Position numbers and translations under genes: made by a program
NCBI RefSeq assembly: GCF_006716315.1
Contig: NZ_VFOV01000001.1
Location: 788,501 to 852,500 of the forward strand
DNA length: 64,000 nucleotides
Direction: 5' to 3'
Origin: Nocardioides albertanoniae
Lineage (GTDB): Bacteria > Actinomycetota > Actinomycetes > Propionibacteriales > Nocardioidaceae
In this document: one piece after another, positions 1 to 9,200 of the stretch
Numbering within the stretch: position 1 is the stretch's first letter
How the letters are laid out: each line of letters opens with the position of its first letter
The notes under the pieces: model-generated
Database searches by the model: none
What the model saw: the letters and a program-made list of their open reading frames with translations, nothing else
Told to the model about the DNA's origin: nothing

Positions 1-426
1 GCCGACCTCGGCGTCGGTGTCGTCGCGACGCTCGGCGGGCACGAACATGAAGATCCCCCAGTCGTCGGCGCGAGACAGGTCGCGCTCGAGCTGGGAGAGG
101 GGCGTGGAGAGGCCGTGGAGCTTCTCCCGTGCCGCCTCGGGGCCGGAGACGACGGCGACGTGCAGGCGGTTGTCGGGGCGCGCGATGCTGATCGTGGCGG
201 CCTCGAAACCGGCCAGAGCGGTCAGGCTGTCGGCGATGAGCTGGAGGTCGGAGAGATCCTCACCATCGGTGAGGAGACCACCCATCTCGGCGAGATCGGT
301 GGTGATCGTCGTCATCGTCGTGGTGAAGTCGCTTCTGGCGCGGCCGCCGCCCAGTGGAGGCGGAGCGAATCCCGGCGGCACCGTCAGTCGGTGACCACCG
401 GCGGGCTGGGGCGCTGAAGAAGTCAT
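1..426 (-). CDS. GAF-domain protein, N-terminal part (runs off the window)
   Basis: An open frame starts at an ATG (complement of 424-426) and runs 142 codons to the window edge without a stop. The translation begins MTSSAPQPAGGHRLTVPPG, and from about residue 55 it resembles a small GAF-type sensory domain (LQLIADSLTALAGFEAATIS, then a LHVAVVSG strand). In actinobacteria such N-terminal GAF domains often precede GGDEF/EAL or histidine-kinase output domains, but the output domain lies outside the window. No strong ribosome-binding site precedes the ATG. The gene is divergent from purF, with 150 bp between them. Confidence 0.6.
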   Translation of the reverse strand, partial: MTSSAPQPAGGHRLTVPPGFAPPPLGGGRARSDFTTTMTTITTDLAEMGGLLTDGEDLSDLQLIADSLTALAGFEAATISIARPDNRLHVAVVSGPEAAREKLHGLSTPLSQLERDLSRADDWGIFMFVPAERRDDTDAEVG

Positions 427-563
427 CGGGTCGATTATCCGGGATGAACTGGTCGGACGGTAGGGCGGACGTGGATAAGTCTTTGCATTCATGATCCCGA
501 GTCGTTCATGTGACCACCCTTACAGGGCTGTCAAGGGTTTGGGCGATCGCCTGCGTCCGCCCG

Positions 564-569
564 TACACT
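564..569 (+). promoter_or_regulatory. Candidate -10 element of purF (leaderless)
   Basis: TACACT fits the actinobacterial -10 pattern (TAnnnT). It ends 7 nt before the GTG at 577, so transcription would start at or next to the start codon. No convincing -35 was found at ideal spacing (TTGGGC at 539-544 leaves a 19 bp spacer). Confidence 0.45.
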
Positions 570-576
570 CCTAGTC

Positions 577-2124
577 GTGGTCAACCTCACCAGCTCAGGT
601 AGGCACGTGTCCCGACGCAAGGGTGGCGATGGCCGGCTCACCGCCGCCCTCGACCCCCACGACCAGGGTCCCCAGGACCACTGCGGGGTCTTCGGTGTGT
701 GGGCGCCGGGCGAGGACGTCGCGAAGCTGACGTACTTCGGCCTGTACGCGCTGCAGCACCGTGGCCAGGAGTCGGCGGGCATCGCTGTCAGCAACGGGCG
801 CCAGATCCTGGTCTACAAAGACATGGGCCTGGTCAGCCAGGTCTTCGACGAGCCGACCCTCGAGTCGCTCAAGGGGCACGTCGCCATCGGCCACGCGCGC
901 TACTCCACCACCGGTGCCTCGGTGTGGGAGAACGCGCAGCCGATCTTCAAGCCGACGCCCAACGGCTCCGTCGCGCTCGGTCACAACGGCAACCTGATCA
1001 ACGTCGCGGCGATGCGTACGGCCGCGGAGAAGCTGCCCGAGCACTCCGAGGGGCGCCGTGCGCCGGTCTCCACCAACGACACCTCGCTGCTCACCGAGCT
1101 GCTCGCCTACCACCCCGACTCCTCGCTGGAGGACCGGGCGCTGGAGGTGCTGCCGACCATCACCGGCGCCTTCTCGCTGGTGTGGATGAACGAGGACACC
1201 CTCTTCGCCGCCCGTGACCCGCAGGGCATCCGCCCGCTGGTGCTGGGCCGCCTCGACCGCGGCTGGGTGGTCGCCTCCGAGGACGCCGCGCTGGCCACCG
1301 TCGGCGCCTCCGTCGTCCGTGAGGTAGAGCCCGGCGAGATGATCGTCATCGACGAGTCCGGGCTGCGCTCGGTGAAGTTCGCCGAGCCCGACCGCAAGGG
1401 CTGCGTCTTCGAGTACGTCTACCTGGCCCGGCCCGATGCCAACATCGCCGGCCGCAACGTGCACGAGTCGCGCGTCGAGATGGGCCGCGAGCTTGCTCGT
1501 GAGTACCCCGTCGACGCCGACCTGGTCATCCCGGTGCCCGAGTCCGGCATCCCCGCCGCCACCGGCTACGCCCTGGAGAGCGGCCTGCCGTTCGGCCAGG
1601 CGTTCGTGAAGAACGGCTACGTGGGGCGTACGTTCATCCAGCCGTCGCAGACGCTGCGCCAGCTCGGCATCCGGCTCAAGCTCAACGTGCTCGAGCACAT
1701 GGTGCGCGGCAAGAAGATCGTCGTGGTCGACGACTCGATCGTGCGTGGCAACACCCAGCGCGCCCAGGTGCGGATGCTGCGCGAGGCGGGCGCCCTGGAG
1801 GTCCACGTGCGGATCTCCTCGCCGCCGGTGAAGTGGCCGTGCTTCTACGGCATCGACTTCGCCACCCGCGCCGAGCTGATCGCCAACGGCCTCTCGGTCG
1901 ACGAGATCGCCGCGTCGGTCGGTGCCGACTCGCTGGGCTACATCTCGATCGACGGGATGATCTCGGCGACCCGCCAGGAGCCCTCCACCCTGTGTGCAGC
2001 CTGTTTCGACGGCGAATACCCCGTCGAGCTGCCCGACCAGAGCCTGCTCGGCAAGCACCTCCTCGAGGTCTCGCTGCAGTCCCCGACCGAGGGCAAGGCC
2101 CTTCCGGTCCTGAACAACCCGTGA
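577..2124 (+). CDS. purF: Amidophosphoribosyltransferase PurF
   Basis: Catalyses the first committed step of purine synthesis, PRPP plus glutamine to phosphoribosylamine. The 515-residue protein has a class II glutamine amidotransferase domain whose nucleophile Cys36 (QDHCGVFGVW) follows a 35-residue propeptide expected to be cleaved. A C-terminal phosphoribosyltransferase domain carries the PRPP loop VVVDDSIVRGNT. Cysteines in FEYVYLARPD, KWPCFYG and LCAACFDG fit the [4Fe-4S]-containing Bacillus-type enzyme. The GTG at 577 lies 7 nt after TACACT and suggests a leaderless message. A GTG at 607, preceded closely by AGGTAGG, is an alternative start giving 505 residues. purM follows 13 bp downstream, so the two are probably co-transcribed. 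Confidence 0.96.
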   Translation: MVNLTSSGRHVSRRKGGDGRLTAALDPHDQGPQDHCGVFGVWAPGEDVAKLTYFGLYALQHRGQESAGIAVSNGRQILVYKDMGLVSQVFDEPTLESLKGHVAIGHARYSTTGASVWENAQPIFKPTPNGSVALGHNGNLINVAAMRTAAEKLPEHSEGRRAPVSTNDTSLLTELLAYHPDSSLEDRALEVLPTITGAFSLVWMNEDTLFAARDPQGIRPLVLGRLDRGWVVASEDAALATVGASVVREVEPGEMIVIDESGLRSVKFAEPDRKGCVFEYVYLARPDANIAGRNVHESRVEMGRELAREYPVDADLVIPVPESGIPAATGYALESGLPFGQAFVKNGYVGRTFIQPSQTLRQLGIRLKLNVLEHMVRGKKIVVVDDSIVRGNTQRAQVRMLREAGALEVHVRISSPPVKWPCFYGIDFATRAELIANGLSVDEIAASVGADSLGYISIDGMISATRQEPSTLCAACFDGEYPVELPDQSLLGKHLLEVSLQSPTEGKALPVLNNP

Positions 2125-2137
2125 TCGGAGATCCACA

Positions 2138-3220
2138 GTGAGCCAGACCCCCGAGACGTCCTCGGCCAACGCCTACGCCGCAGCCGGCGTCGACATCCAC
2201 GCCGGTGACCGCGCGGTGGACCTGATGAAGGTCTGGATCGAGAAGTCCCGGCGTCCCGAGGTGCTCGGTGGCGTCGGTGGCTTCGCCGGCCTCTTCGACG
2301 CGAGCGCTCTCAAGGACTACCGGCGTCCGCTGCTGGCCACCTCCACCGACGGCGTCGGCACCAAGGTCGCGCTCGCGCAGGCGCTGGACAAGCACGACAC
2401 GATCGGGTTCGACCTCGTCGGCATGGTCGTCGACGACCTCGTCGTCTGCGGCGCCGAGCCGCTGTTCATGACCGACTACATCGCCACCGGCAAGGTCGTG
2501 CCGGAGCGGGTCGCGGCGATCGTCAAGGGCATCGCCGAGGCCTGCGTCGAGGCCGGCTGCGCGCTGGTCGGCGGCGAGACCGCCGAGCACCCCGGGCTGC
2601 TCGCTGCCGACGAGTACGACGTGGCCGGTGCGGCCACGGGCGTCGTCGAGGCCGACAGCCTGCTCGGTGCCGGCCTGGTGAAGCCGGGCGACGTCGTCCT
2701 CGCCATGGAGGCCTCCGGCCTGCACTCCAACGGCTTCTCCCTGGTGCGCCACGTGCTGCTCAACTCCGGCGCCTACACGCTCGACGCGCAGGTCGACGAG
2801 CTCGGCAAGACCCTCGGTGAGGAGCTGCTCACCCCGACCCGCGTCTACGCCAAGGCCTGCCTCGAGCTGGCCCGCTCGACCAAGACGCACGCCATGTCCC
2901 ACGTCACCGGCGGCGGCCTTGCGGCCAACCTGGAGCGGGTCATGCCCGAGGAGCTCTCCGCGCGCATCGACCGCACCACCTGGACCCCGGCGCCGGTCTT
3001 CGACCTCGTGCGCCGCACCGGATCCATCGCGCTGCCCGACCTGGAGATGACCCTCAACTGCGGGGTCGGCATGGTCGCGCTGATCGACCCCGACGACGTC
3101 GACGAGGCCGTACGCGTCCTCGACGGCTACGACATCCGCGCCTGGGCCGCCGGTGAGGTCACCGACACGCCTGGAGGCAAGGTCGAGCTCACCGGGGCGT
3201 ACGCCGGCTGGACCGCCTGA
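2138..3220 (+). CDS. purM: Phosphoribosylformylglycinamidine cyclo-ligase PurM (AIR synthetase)
   Basis: Converts FGAM to aminoimidazole ribonucleotide with ATP, the fifth step of purine synthesis, in the cytoplasm. The 360-residue length is normal. AIRS-family features include the glycine-rich N-terminal GVGGFAGLFD, TSTDGVGTKVALA near residue 70, the metal/phosphate-binding DLVGMVVDDLVVCGAEPLF and the C-terminal HVTGGGLAANLERVMP. The GTG start has a GGAGA ribosome-binding site 6 nt upstream and sits 13 bp after purF. Two strong palindromes follow the stop and probably terminate the operon. Confidence 0.96.
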   Translation: MSQTPETSSANAYAAAGVDIHAGDRAVDLMKVWIEKSRRPEVLGGVGGFAGLFDASALKDYRRPLLATSTDGVGTKVALAQALDKHDTIGFDLVGMVVDDLVVCGAEPLFMTDYIATGKVVPERVAAIVKGIAEACVEAGCALVGGETAEHPGLLAADEYDVAGAATGVVEADSLLGAGLVKPGDVVLAMEASGLHSNGFSLVRHVLLNSGAYTLDAQVDELGKTLGEELLTPTRVYAKACLELARSTKTHAMSHVTGGGLAANLERVMPEELSARIDRTTWTPAPVFDLVRRTGSIALPDLEMTLNCGVGMVALIDPDDVDEAVRVLDGYDIRAWAAGEVTDTPGGKVELTGAYAGWTA

Positions 3221-3241
3221 GGCTCGGCTGTCACACCCGTC

Positions 3242-3273
3242 CCATGAATACCCGGTTGACCGGGTATTCATGG
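3242..3273. terminator. Hairpin after purM (first of two related palindromes)
   Basis: A perfect 14-bp stem (3242-3255 with 3260-3273) closes a TTGA loop. It lies between the convergent purM and phoX genes and can work in both directions. Its core ATACCCGGTTGACCGGGTAT recurs at 3310-3329. Confidence 0.65.
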
Positions 3274-3298
3274 ACTTGACGAGCACTGAAACACCCTT

Positions 3299-3340
3299 CA
3301 AGCCCAGGGATACCCGGTCGACCGGGTATCCCTGGGCTTG
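3299..3340. terminator. 42-bp perfect palindrome between purM and phoX
   Basis: The two 21-nt halves (3299-3319, 3320-3340) are exact reverse complements, centred on TCGA. It shares its central 20 bp, apart from one base, and the following CTTGACG with the palindrome at 3242-3273. The unusual length suggests either a bidirectional terminator or a dispersed palindromic repeat. Confidence 0.6.
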
Positions 3341-3355
3341 ACGTGACGATCAGCG

Positions 3356-5524
3356 CTACTTCTTGAAGACCTGCACGATCGAAGGCCGCGGACCCGCGAA
3401 CTCACCCTTGGCGGCGGTGCCGTCGACGTAGTCGGGGAACTGCGAGTGCTGGTCGTTCCAGGACCCGTCCTCGCCCGGGTGCTGCACGGCGACGAAGACC
3501 GAGCCGTCCTTGTCGTGGACGACCGGGCCGCAGGTCTCGGCCTCGCGCGGCACCGAGAGGAACTGCTGCACGTGGCCACGCTCGCGGCCCTCGAGCGGCA
3601 CCTTGAACAGACCGTCGCACAGGCCGATCGAGTCGGGCTGGCCGTCGGTGGAGATCCACAGGTTGCCCTCGGAGTCGAAGGCCAGGTTGTCCGGGCAGGA
3701 GATCGGGGAGACCTTGTCCTTCGGGTAGCCGGCGAAGTAGGTGCCTTCCGCGGTCGGGTCGCCGGCGACGATGACGAGGTTCCAGCGGAACACCCGGGAG
3801 GTGTGGTCGCCGTCGTCCTCGACGATCTCGACGATGTGACCGTCCTTGTTGGCGTTGCGGGGGTTGGGCTCGACGGGGCCGGCCTTGCCGTCCTTGCCGC
3901 GGTCGGTGTTGTTGGTGCACGCGACGTACACCTTGCCGGTCGTGGGGGAGGGCTGGACGTCCTCGCAGCGGTCCATCTTGGTGGCGCCGGCCTTGTCGGC
4001 GGCCAGGCGCGTGTGGACGAGCACCTCCTCGACGCTCATCCCGGACACCTTGCTGCGGCCGTTCTTCACCAGCGGGATCCACTGGCCGTAGCCGTCGAAC
4101 TTCCCGTCGCTGGGGAGCTTTCCGGTGCCGTCGATCTCGGCCTCGGGGGAGTCACCGTGGAAGCGGGCGACGTAGAGGTCGCCCTCGGTGAGGAGGTCGA
4201 GGTTCTTGCGACGGTTGTGCTTGTTGTAGCGCCCCTTGGAGACGAACTTGTAGAGGTAGTCGAAGCGCTCGTCGTCGCCGGTGTAGGCCACCACGTGGCC
4301 GCTGTCGGCGATCACCACGTTGGCGCCCTCGTGCTTGAGGCGGCCCAGCGAGGTGTGCTTCCGCGGCGTCGAGGTCGGGTCGGTCGGGTCGATCTCGACG
4401 ATGTAGCCGAACCGGTTCGGCTCGTTGGCGTAGTCGGGCGTACGCGCGTCGAACCGCGGCTCGATGGCCTCCCAGCCGTAGGACGACTCCCCGTCGCTCA
4501 GGCCGTAGCGCTTGCCCTCGGGAGCGGTGCCATCGGCGCGGAAGTAGCCGTTGAAGTTCTCCTCGCCCGAGAGGATCGTGCCCCAGGGGGTGGTGCCGCC
4601 GGAGCAGTTGCCGATCGTGCCGAGCGCGACGGTGCCGGTCGGGTCTGCCTTCGTCTTGAGCAGGTCGCTGCCGGCGGCGGGGCCGGTGATCTCGAACGGG
4701 GTGGAGGCGGTGATGCGCCGGTTCTTCGGAGCCGAGGGCACGTAGCTCCACTTCTCGCCCGGCGCCGAGCGCTCGAGCTCGACGATGGCGAAGCCGTGGG
4801 CGGCCATCGCGATCTTGAGCTGCTCCTCGGTGGCGAGGTCGGGCGGGAACATGATCTCGGCGTTGACGTACTCGTGGTTGCAGCACAGCAGGGCCTTGGT
4901 GCCGGCCCTGTTGGTCACGATGATGTCGGTGTAGTCGTTGTTGTAGCCGAACGCGAGCTCCTGCTTCGCGGCGCTCTGCGCGGCCACGTCGAAGGGCACG
5001 CCGCCGGGCAGGATCGGGTCGCCCCAGCGGATGATCGGCTCCCAGATGTAGCCCTGCGGCACCACGAAGGTGTCCTCGGTGGCGGCGACCGGCGTGATCG
5101 GCTTGAAGGGCAGCTTCGTACGCCCACCGTGACCGCCCGCGGCGAGCGCGCCGGCCTGGCCGGGGCTGGCGGCGGCAGGGGCCAGGCCGCTGCCGCCGAC
5201 GGCGAGCGCGACCGCACCGGCACCGGCGAGGCCCAACGCGTGACGACGGCTGAGCGCCTTGCCGGCGATGTCACGGAAGTAGCCGTTGTCGGAGGTGTTG
5301 GGCACCGGCTTGGCGCACGCGCTGTCGCACTTGAGCGCGCAGGTCACGGCGCTGCGCTTGCCGCTCGTGTGACCGGCCATCGGAAGCAGGGACAGCATGT
5401 TGCGTCGGCCGTTGGAGACTGCCGGCGCAGCGTGCTCGCTGCACGAGGGGCAGCCGGCGTCTGCCTGGAGGTCGGTCTGGAGATCGGCCTGGAGATCGTT
5501 GTGGGGGTCGCTCAGTTCGGTCAC
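3356..5524 (-). CDS. PhoX/DUF839-family alkaline phosphatase, Tat-exported
   Basis: A 722-residue protein of the PhoX (DUF839) family, whose studied members are calcium/iron-dependent extracellular phosphomonoesterases. A twin-arginine signal SRRHALGLAGAGAVALAVGG starts near residue 92. It is preceded by a long N-region with cysteines (CPSCSEH, TCALKCDSAC) and the VPNTSDNGYF block common in actinobacterial members. The body carries typical DUF839 motifs such as GEENFNGYF, DARTPDYANEPNRFGYIVEIDP, and CPDNLAFDSEGNLWISTDGQ. The chosen GTG (at 5524) starts MTELSDPHND; longer in-frame extensions upstream look non-coding. Short LQAD/LQTD repeats occur at residues 11-21. A PHO-box-like repeat set lies about 60-115 bp upstream, consistent with phosphate control. 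Confidence 0.88.
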   Translation of the reverse strand: MTELSDPHNDLQADLQTDLQADAGCPSCSEHAAPAVSNGRRNMLSLLPMAGHTSGKRSAVTCALKCDSACAKPVPNTSDNGYFRDIAGKALSRRHALGLAGAGAVALAVGGSGLAPAAASPGQAGALAAGGHGGRTKLPFKPITPVAATEDTFVVPQGYIWEPIIRWGDPILPGGVPFDVAAQSAAKQELAFGYNNDYTDIIVTNRAGTKALLCCNHEYVNAEIMFPPDLATEEQLKIAMAAHGFAIVELERSAPGEKWSYVPSAPKNRRITASTPFEITGPAAGSDLLKTKADPTGTVALGTIGNCSGGTTPWGTILSGEENFNGYFRADGTAPEGKRYGLSDGESSYGWEAIEPRFDARTPDYANEPNRFGYIVEIDPTDPTSTPRKHTSLGRLKHEGANVVIADSGHVVAYTGDDERFDYLYKFVSKGRYNKHNRRKNLDLLTEGDLYVARFHGDSPEAEIDGTGKLPSDGKFDGYGQWIPLVKNGRSKVSGMSVEEVLVHTRLAADKAGATKMDRCEDVQPSPTTGKVYVACTNNTDRGKDGKAGPVEPNPRNANKDGHIVEIVEDDGDHTSRVFRWNLVIVAGDPTAEGTYFAGYPKDKVSPISCPDNLAFDSEGNLWISTDGQPDSIGLCDGLFKVPLEGRERGHVQQFLSVPREAETCGPVVHDKDGSVFVAVQHPGEDGSWNDQHSQFPDYVDGTAAKGEFAGPRPSIVQVFKK

Positions 5525-5585
5525 TGCAATTCCGTTCAAGACGCGTTTGATAGGTCTCCCAAGATTTGCCAGGGAGGCTATGCAC

Positions 5586-5640
5586 CTCGAGTCAACCGTC
5601 CTGCCACTCAATCCGTCGGCGAGGTGAACGGACGGTGACG
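5586..5640 (-). promoter_or_regulatory. Candidate PHO box upstream of phoX
   Basis: Read on the minus strand in 11-nt register, the blocks are CGTCACCGTCC (5630-5640), GTTCACCTCGC (5619-5629), two poor blocks, and GTTGACTCGAG (5586-5596). The actinobacterial PhoP direct-repeat consensus is GTTCACC plus four variable bases. One block matches the consensus fully and two match 5 of 7 positions. Confidence 0.45.
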
Positions 5641-5811
5641 AGTCGCCGGAGCCGTAAAACCGTGTGACCTCAGTCTCATTCGCTTTGAGCGAACGGATTT
5701 TCGACACCCCGGCGTGCGCAATCTTGGGATGAACCGGTAGCGTTGTCTCTACGAGAAACTGTGAACAGCCCGGGACTATCCCGGCCAAGTGCGACGAGGG
5801 GGCTGGACCCT

Positions 5812-6015
5812 ATGGGGCGCGGCCGAGCGAAAGCCAAGCAGACGAAGGTCGCACGCGACCTGAAGTACCGGACCTATGAGACCGACTTCGGGGCCCTTGC
5901 GCGCGAACTTCATGGTGATGAAGACACTGGTCCGTCTACGGACCCGGTGACCGATCAGAAGTCGGACGACTACGACGACTGGTCGGACAACGACGCGGGA
6001 TCCTCGCGCGACTGA
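5812..6015 (+). CDS. DUF3073 family protein (67 aa)
   Basis: A small, highly charged protein starting MGRGRAKAKQTKVARDLKYR and continuing TYETDFGALARELHGD, the signature of DUF3073, a conserved actinobacterial family of unknown function. The ATG at 5812 has GAGGGGG 9 nt upstream. An in-frame upstream ATG at 5743 would add 23 residues that do not match the family. The basic N-terminal half suggests nucleic-acid or ribosome contact, but that is only inference. The C-terminal third is acidic (DDYDDWSDND). Confidence 0.85.
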   Translation: MGRGRAKAKQTKVARDLKYRTYETDFGALARELHGDEDTGPSTDPVTDQKSDDYDDWSDNDAGSSRD

Positions 6016-6084
6016 AGAGCGTCCGACCCGGACTCTCTTGACGGATCGGTTGACCACGACCTCTCCGTCGCTGCTGTAGCTGTC

Positions 6085-6110
6085 GACCGTTCGCCACGTG
6101 GCGAACGGTC
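6085..6110. terminator. 26-bp perfect palindrome after the DUF3073 gene
   Basis: Two exact 13-nt reverse-complement halves centred on CACGTG, 70 bp past the DUF3073 stop. No U-run follows, which is common for actinobacterial terminators. Confidence 0.6.
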
Positions 6111-6151
6111 GTAGGTCACGCGCAGCCACGTGACGTACGCAGATCCGCAAC

Positions 6152-6187
6152 GAGCACGGACGTGACACATGTGTCACGTCCGTGCTC
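6152..6187. terminator. 36-bp perfect palindrome
   Basis: Two exact 18-nt halves meet at 6169/6170 (centre ACATGT). It lies 47 bp before the stop of the convergent large membrane-protein gene and is probably that gene's terminator. An operator-like role for the inner GTGACACATGTGTCAC cannot be excluded. Confidence 0.55.
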
Positions 6188-6234
6188 GGCGTGCTCGCCC
6201 CGGGCTCTTCGCCAGCGCCCGCCAGCTGCGCCCG

Positions 6235-9200
6235 TTAGCGCAGCCCGCGGACGTAGGCCGTCGCGCGCCGTAGGTCATGGAGCCGTGCCTCCCAGGTGAT
6301 GCCCAGGAAGAGCAGCAGCAGACCGGCCGCGCCGAGCGCCCACCACTGCTGCAGCATCTGCGCCGACGGCATCTGCGCGAGCGCGAGGACGGTGGCGACC
6401 AGGGCGCCGCAGACCAGCGGCGCCGCCCAGCGCAGCCCGGCACCGCCGATGATGAACACCAGGCAGGCGACGCCGAGCAGTGCGGTGCGCATCGAGACCG
6501 GGTCCTGGAGGGCGGCCGGCACCGAGGGCACCAGGGCGAGGAAGACGCCCGGCCCGAGCACCGGCAGCGAGGTGACCTCGTAGTCGGTGCGGAGCTTGAA
6601 GACTCCGTAGAGGATCAGCGCGATCGCGGGCGGCAGCGTGTAGGACTCCCACGTCGAGGTCGACGTGTCGGCGAGTCGGATCCACAACGCGACGGTGGCC
6701 AGCGCCAGGCCCGCCCAGCCGAGCCAGCGCCGCTCGTCGTGGGCGATCGCGTGGGCGAAGACACCGGCGGCGGCCAGCGCGAGCAGGATGCTCAGCCAGG
6801 CGAGATCGACTCCTCGCGAACCGGTCGCGACCGGCCCGTCGGGCGTCAGCACGATCTCCGGGCCGAGGCTGACCGAGCCGACGACGATCGTGACCACCGC
6901 GGCGACCGCGGCGGCGATCTCGGCCGACGGCAGCACCCGCAGCACGGTGACGACGGTCAGGATCAGGATGATCCCGACCGCGGCGTGAGGCTGCGCGATG
7001 CCGGTGAGGTTGGCGAACATCCAGCAGAACGCGGTCAGCGTGATGATCCAGTAGGGCGCGGTGACGGCCTTGACCTGATGCTCCCGGGTGATCCGGTCGA
7101 CGGCGATCGCTGCCGCGGTGAGCACGCCTGCCACCACCAGCGCGAGCAGGTCGTTGGTGAAGGCGGAGCCCAGCGAGGCCAGGCCGAGCAGCCCGGCGAT
7201 GGTGAGCCGTGGACCGGACTGGTCGACCTCGTGGCGCAGGATCGTCGCGGTGCACATGACGCCGGCGATCAGCAGCAGGATGGCCAGCCAGTCGGTGTCG
7301 ATGCTGCTCCCGCCGAAGGCCCCCAGGCCGACGGAGACCAGGGCGCCGGTGGCGGCCGCCGCCTCGGTGGCGGGGCTGCGGCGTACGAGCGCGATGACGC
7401 CCATCGCGACGATGACCACCACTGCGGCGTACGGCCGCTCGATGTCGGCCAGGCGGGCAGCCTGCCAGGCGGCGGCGGTCACGGCGAGGATCCAGTAGCT
7501 CGCCGCGACGTCTCGGGTCCTGCCTGTCTGGGTGAGATCGGCGGCGATCGCCAGGCCGGCGAGGATGACGCTGACGGCCAGGGCCAGCACGTCGTCGGCG
7601 AGCACGGCGGACGTCGCCGCGCCGATCCCGACGACGCCGGCGACGCCCAGTGCGTGCGGCTGGCGATGGTGCAGCCCGATGGCCGCGGCGAGCACCGTGG
7701 CGATGGTCAGCAGCACTGCCGCCCAGGTGACGTCGACCGCGCCGATGCCGATCGAGATGGCGGCGCAGGCCGCGGCCGCCCACCAACCCGACGCCCGGAA
7801 CCGGAAGAGCGTGATCAGGCCGAGGCCGGTGACGATCAGGCACGCGGCCCACTGCCGCTCCATGTCGATCAGCGGCGCCAGCGACCAGACGCCGACGGTG
7901 AGGGCCGCCACCGAGTAGCTGGCGGTGGCCTCGCGGTCGACACCGACCAGCCCCCTGGCTGCGTACGCCGCGACCCCGGCCATCGTGAGCGCGACGACGA
8001 CGGTGAGCAGGTCGCTGGGCAGTGCGGCTCCGAGGGCGAGCAGCCCGAAGATGCCACCGGCGAGGCGCCGGTGCCACCGCTGCGCCCACCACGCGAGACC
8101 GACCGCGACGGCGAGCAGCAGCAGCGCCGGGACCAGCAGCGGGGCGCCGTAGCAGGCCGCGGTGATCGCCAGGCCCGAGACGCCGCCGGAGAAGTTGAGC
8201 CACGCCAGACTGGTCCGGTAGCTGCGGAAGGCCGGCCGGCTCATCTGGAAGAGCCAGACCGTGCCGAACGCGTTGATCGCGACCAGCACCGGCAGCGCCA
8301 GCCATCCGGCCAGCATCGGCTCGGGCCCGGTGACCGGCGCGAGCGCCGAGACCGACCAGGGCTCGTCGGCGAGCCGGAGACCCGCGGAGACGGCGAGCAC
8401 GATGATGGCGAAGACCAGCATGGCGACGTACGGCGTCAGCGCGGTCGCGGCCCAACGCCAGGGCCGGGGGAGTGCGATGAGCGCACCGGCCGCGACCAGG
8501 GTGACCACGACGGCCACCGTCGTCAGCGTCACCGCACCGTCGTCGAGGGCCGGTTGGGTGAAGGTGTAGGCGGCGATCAGCAGCGCTGCCCCGGTCATGG
8601 CGACCTTCGCGTTGGCGGGCAGCGGGAACAGCAGGGCGACCACGGCCAGCACGGCCGCCGCGCCGAGCAGCATCGGCAGGGTGCCGTCGCGCAGCAGCTC
8701 GGAGCCGGTCAGCGCCGGGTCGAGCAGGCCGCGCACGAGCAGCAGCAGCCAGAAGCCGGCCATGACGACCATCGCGCCGAGCGTCAGCGCCTTCAGGTCG
8801 GTCTTGCTCGCCACGATCACCGCGACGAGCGCGACGACGGTCGGGATCAGCGGGAACCAGTTGAGGGTCGAGATGAGCTCGAGACCGAGGAGGGCGGTGA
8901 ACAGCCCCGCGGCGGCCGCCAGCTGCGGACCGATCACCGTGGTCAGCTTGTCGCCGCGAGCGGCCAGGAGAGACATCGCGATGCCGGCGACGAAGACGGC
9001 TGCGCCGACAGCGACCAGGAAGCCGCCGCCCCACTCGGAGTCGCCCAGCCAACCGGCGTACTTCATGCCGGCTATGTCGAGCGCCAACAGTCCGAGGGCA
9101 AGGGTCCAGACACCTTCGGTGCCTGCTCTGAGCTGGAGACGCATGAGCACGCCGCCGGCGACGGTGAAGATCACCGTGAAGACGAGCAGCATCGTGGTGC

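Noticed and set aside
3446..5638. Long open frame antisense to phoX
   Set aside because: The translation is low-complexity Val/Gly/Asp-rich, while the opposite strand has a complete DUF839 protein with Tat signal.
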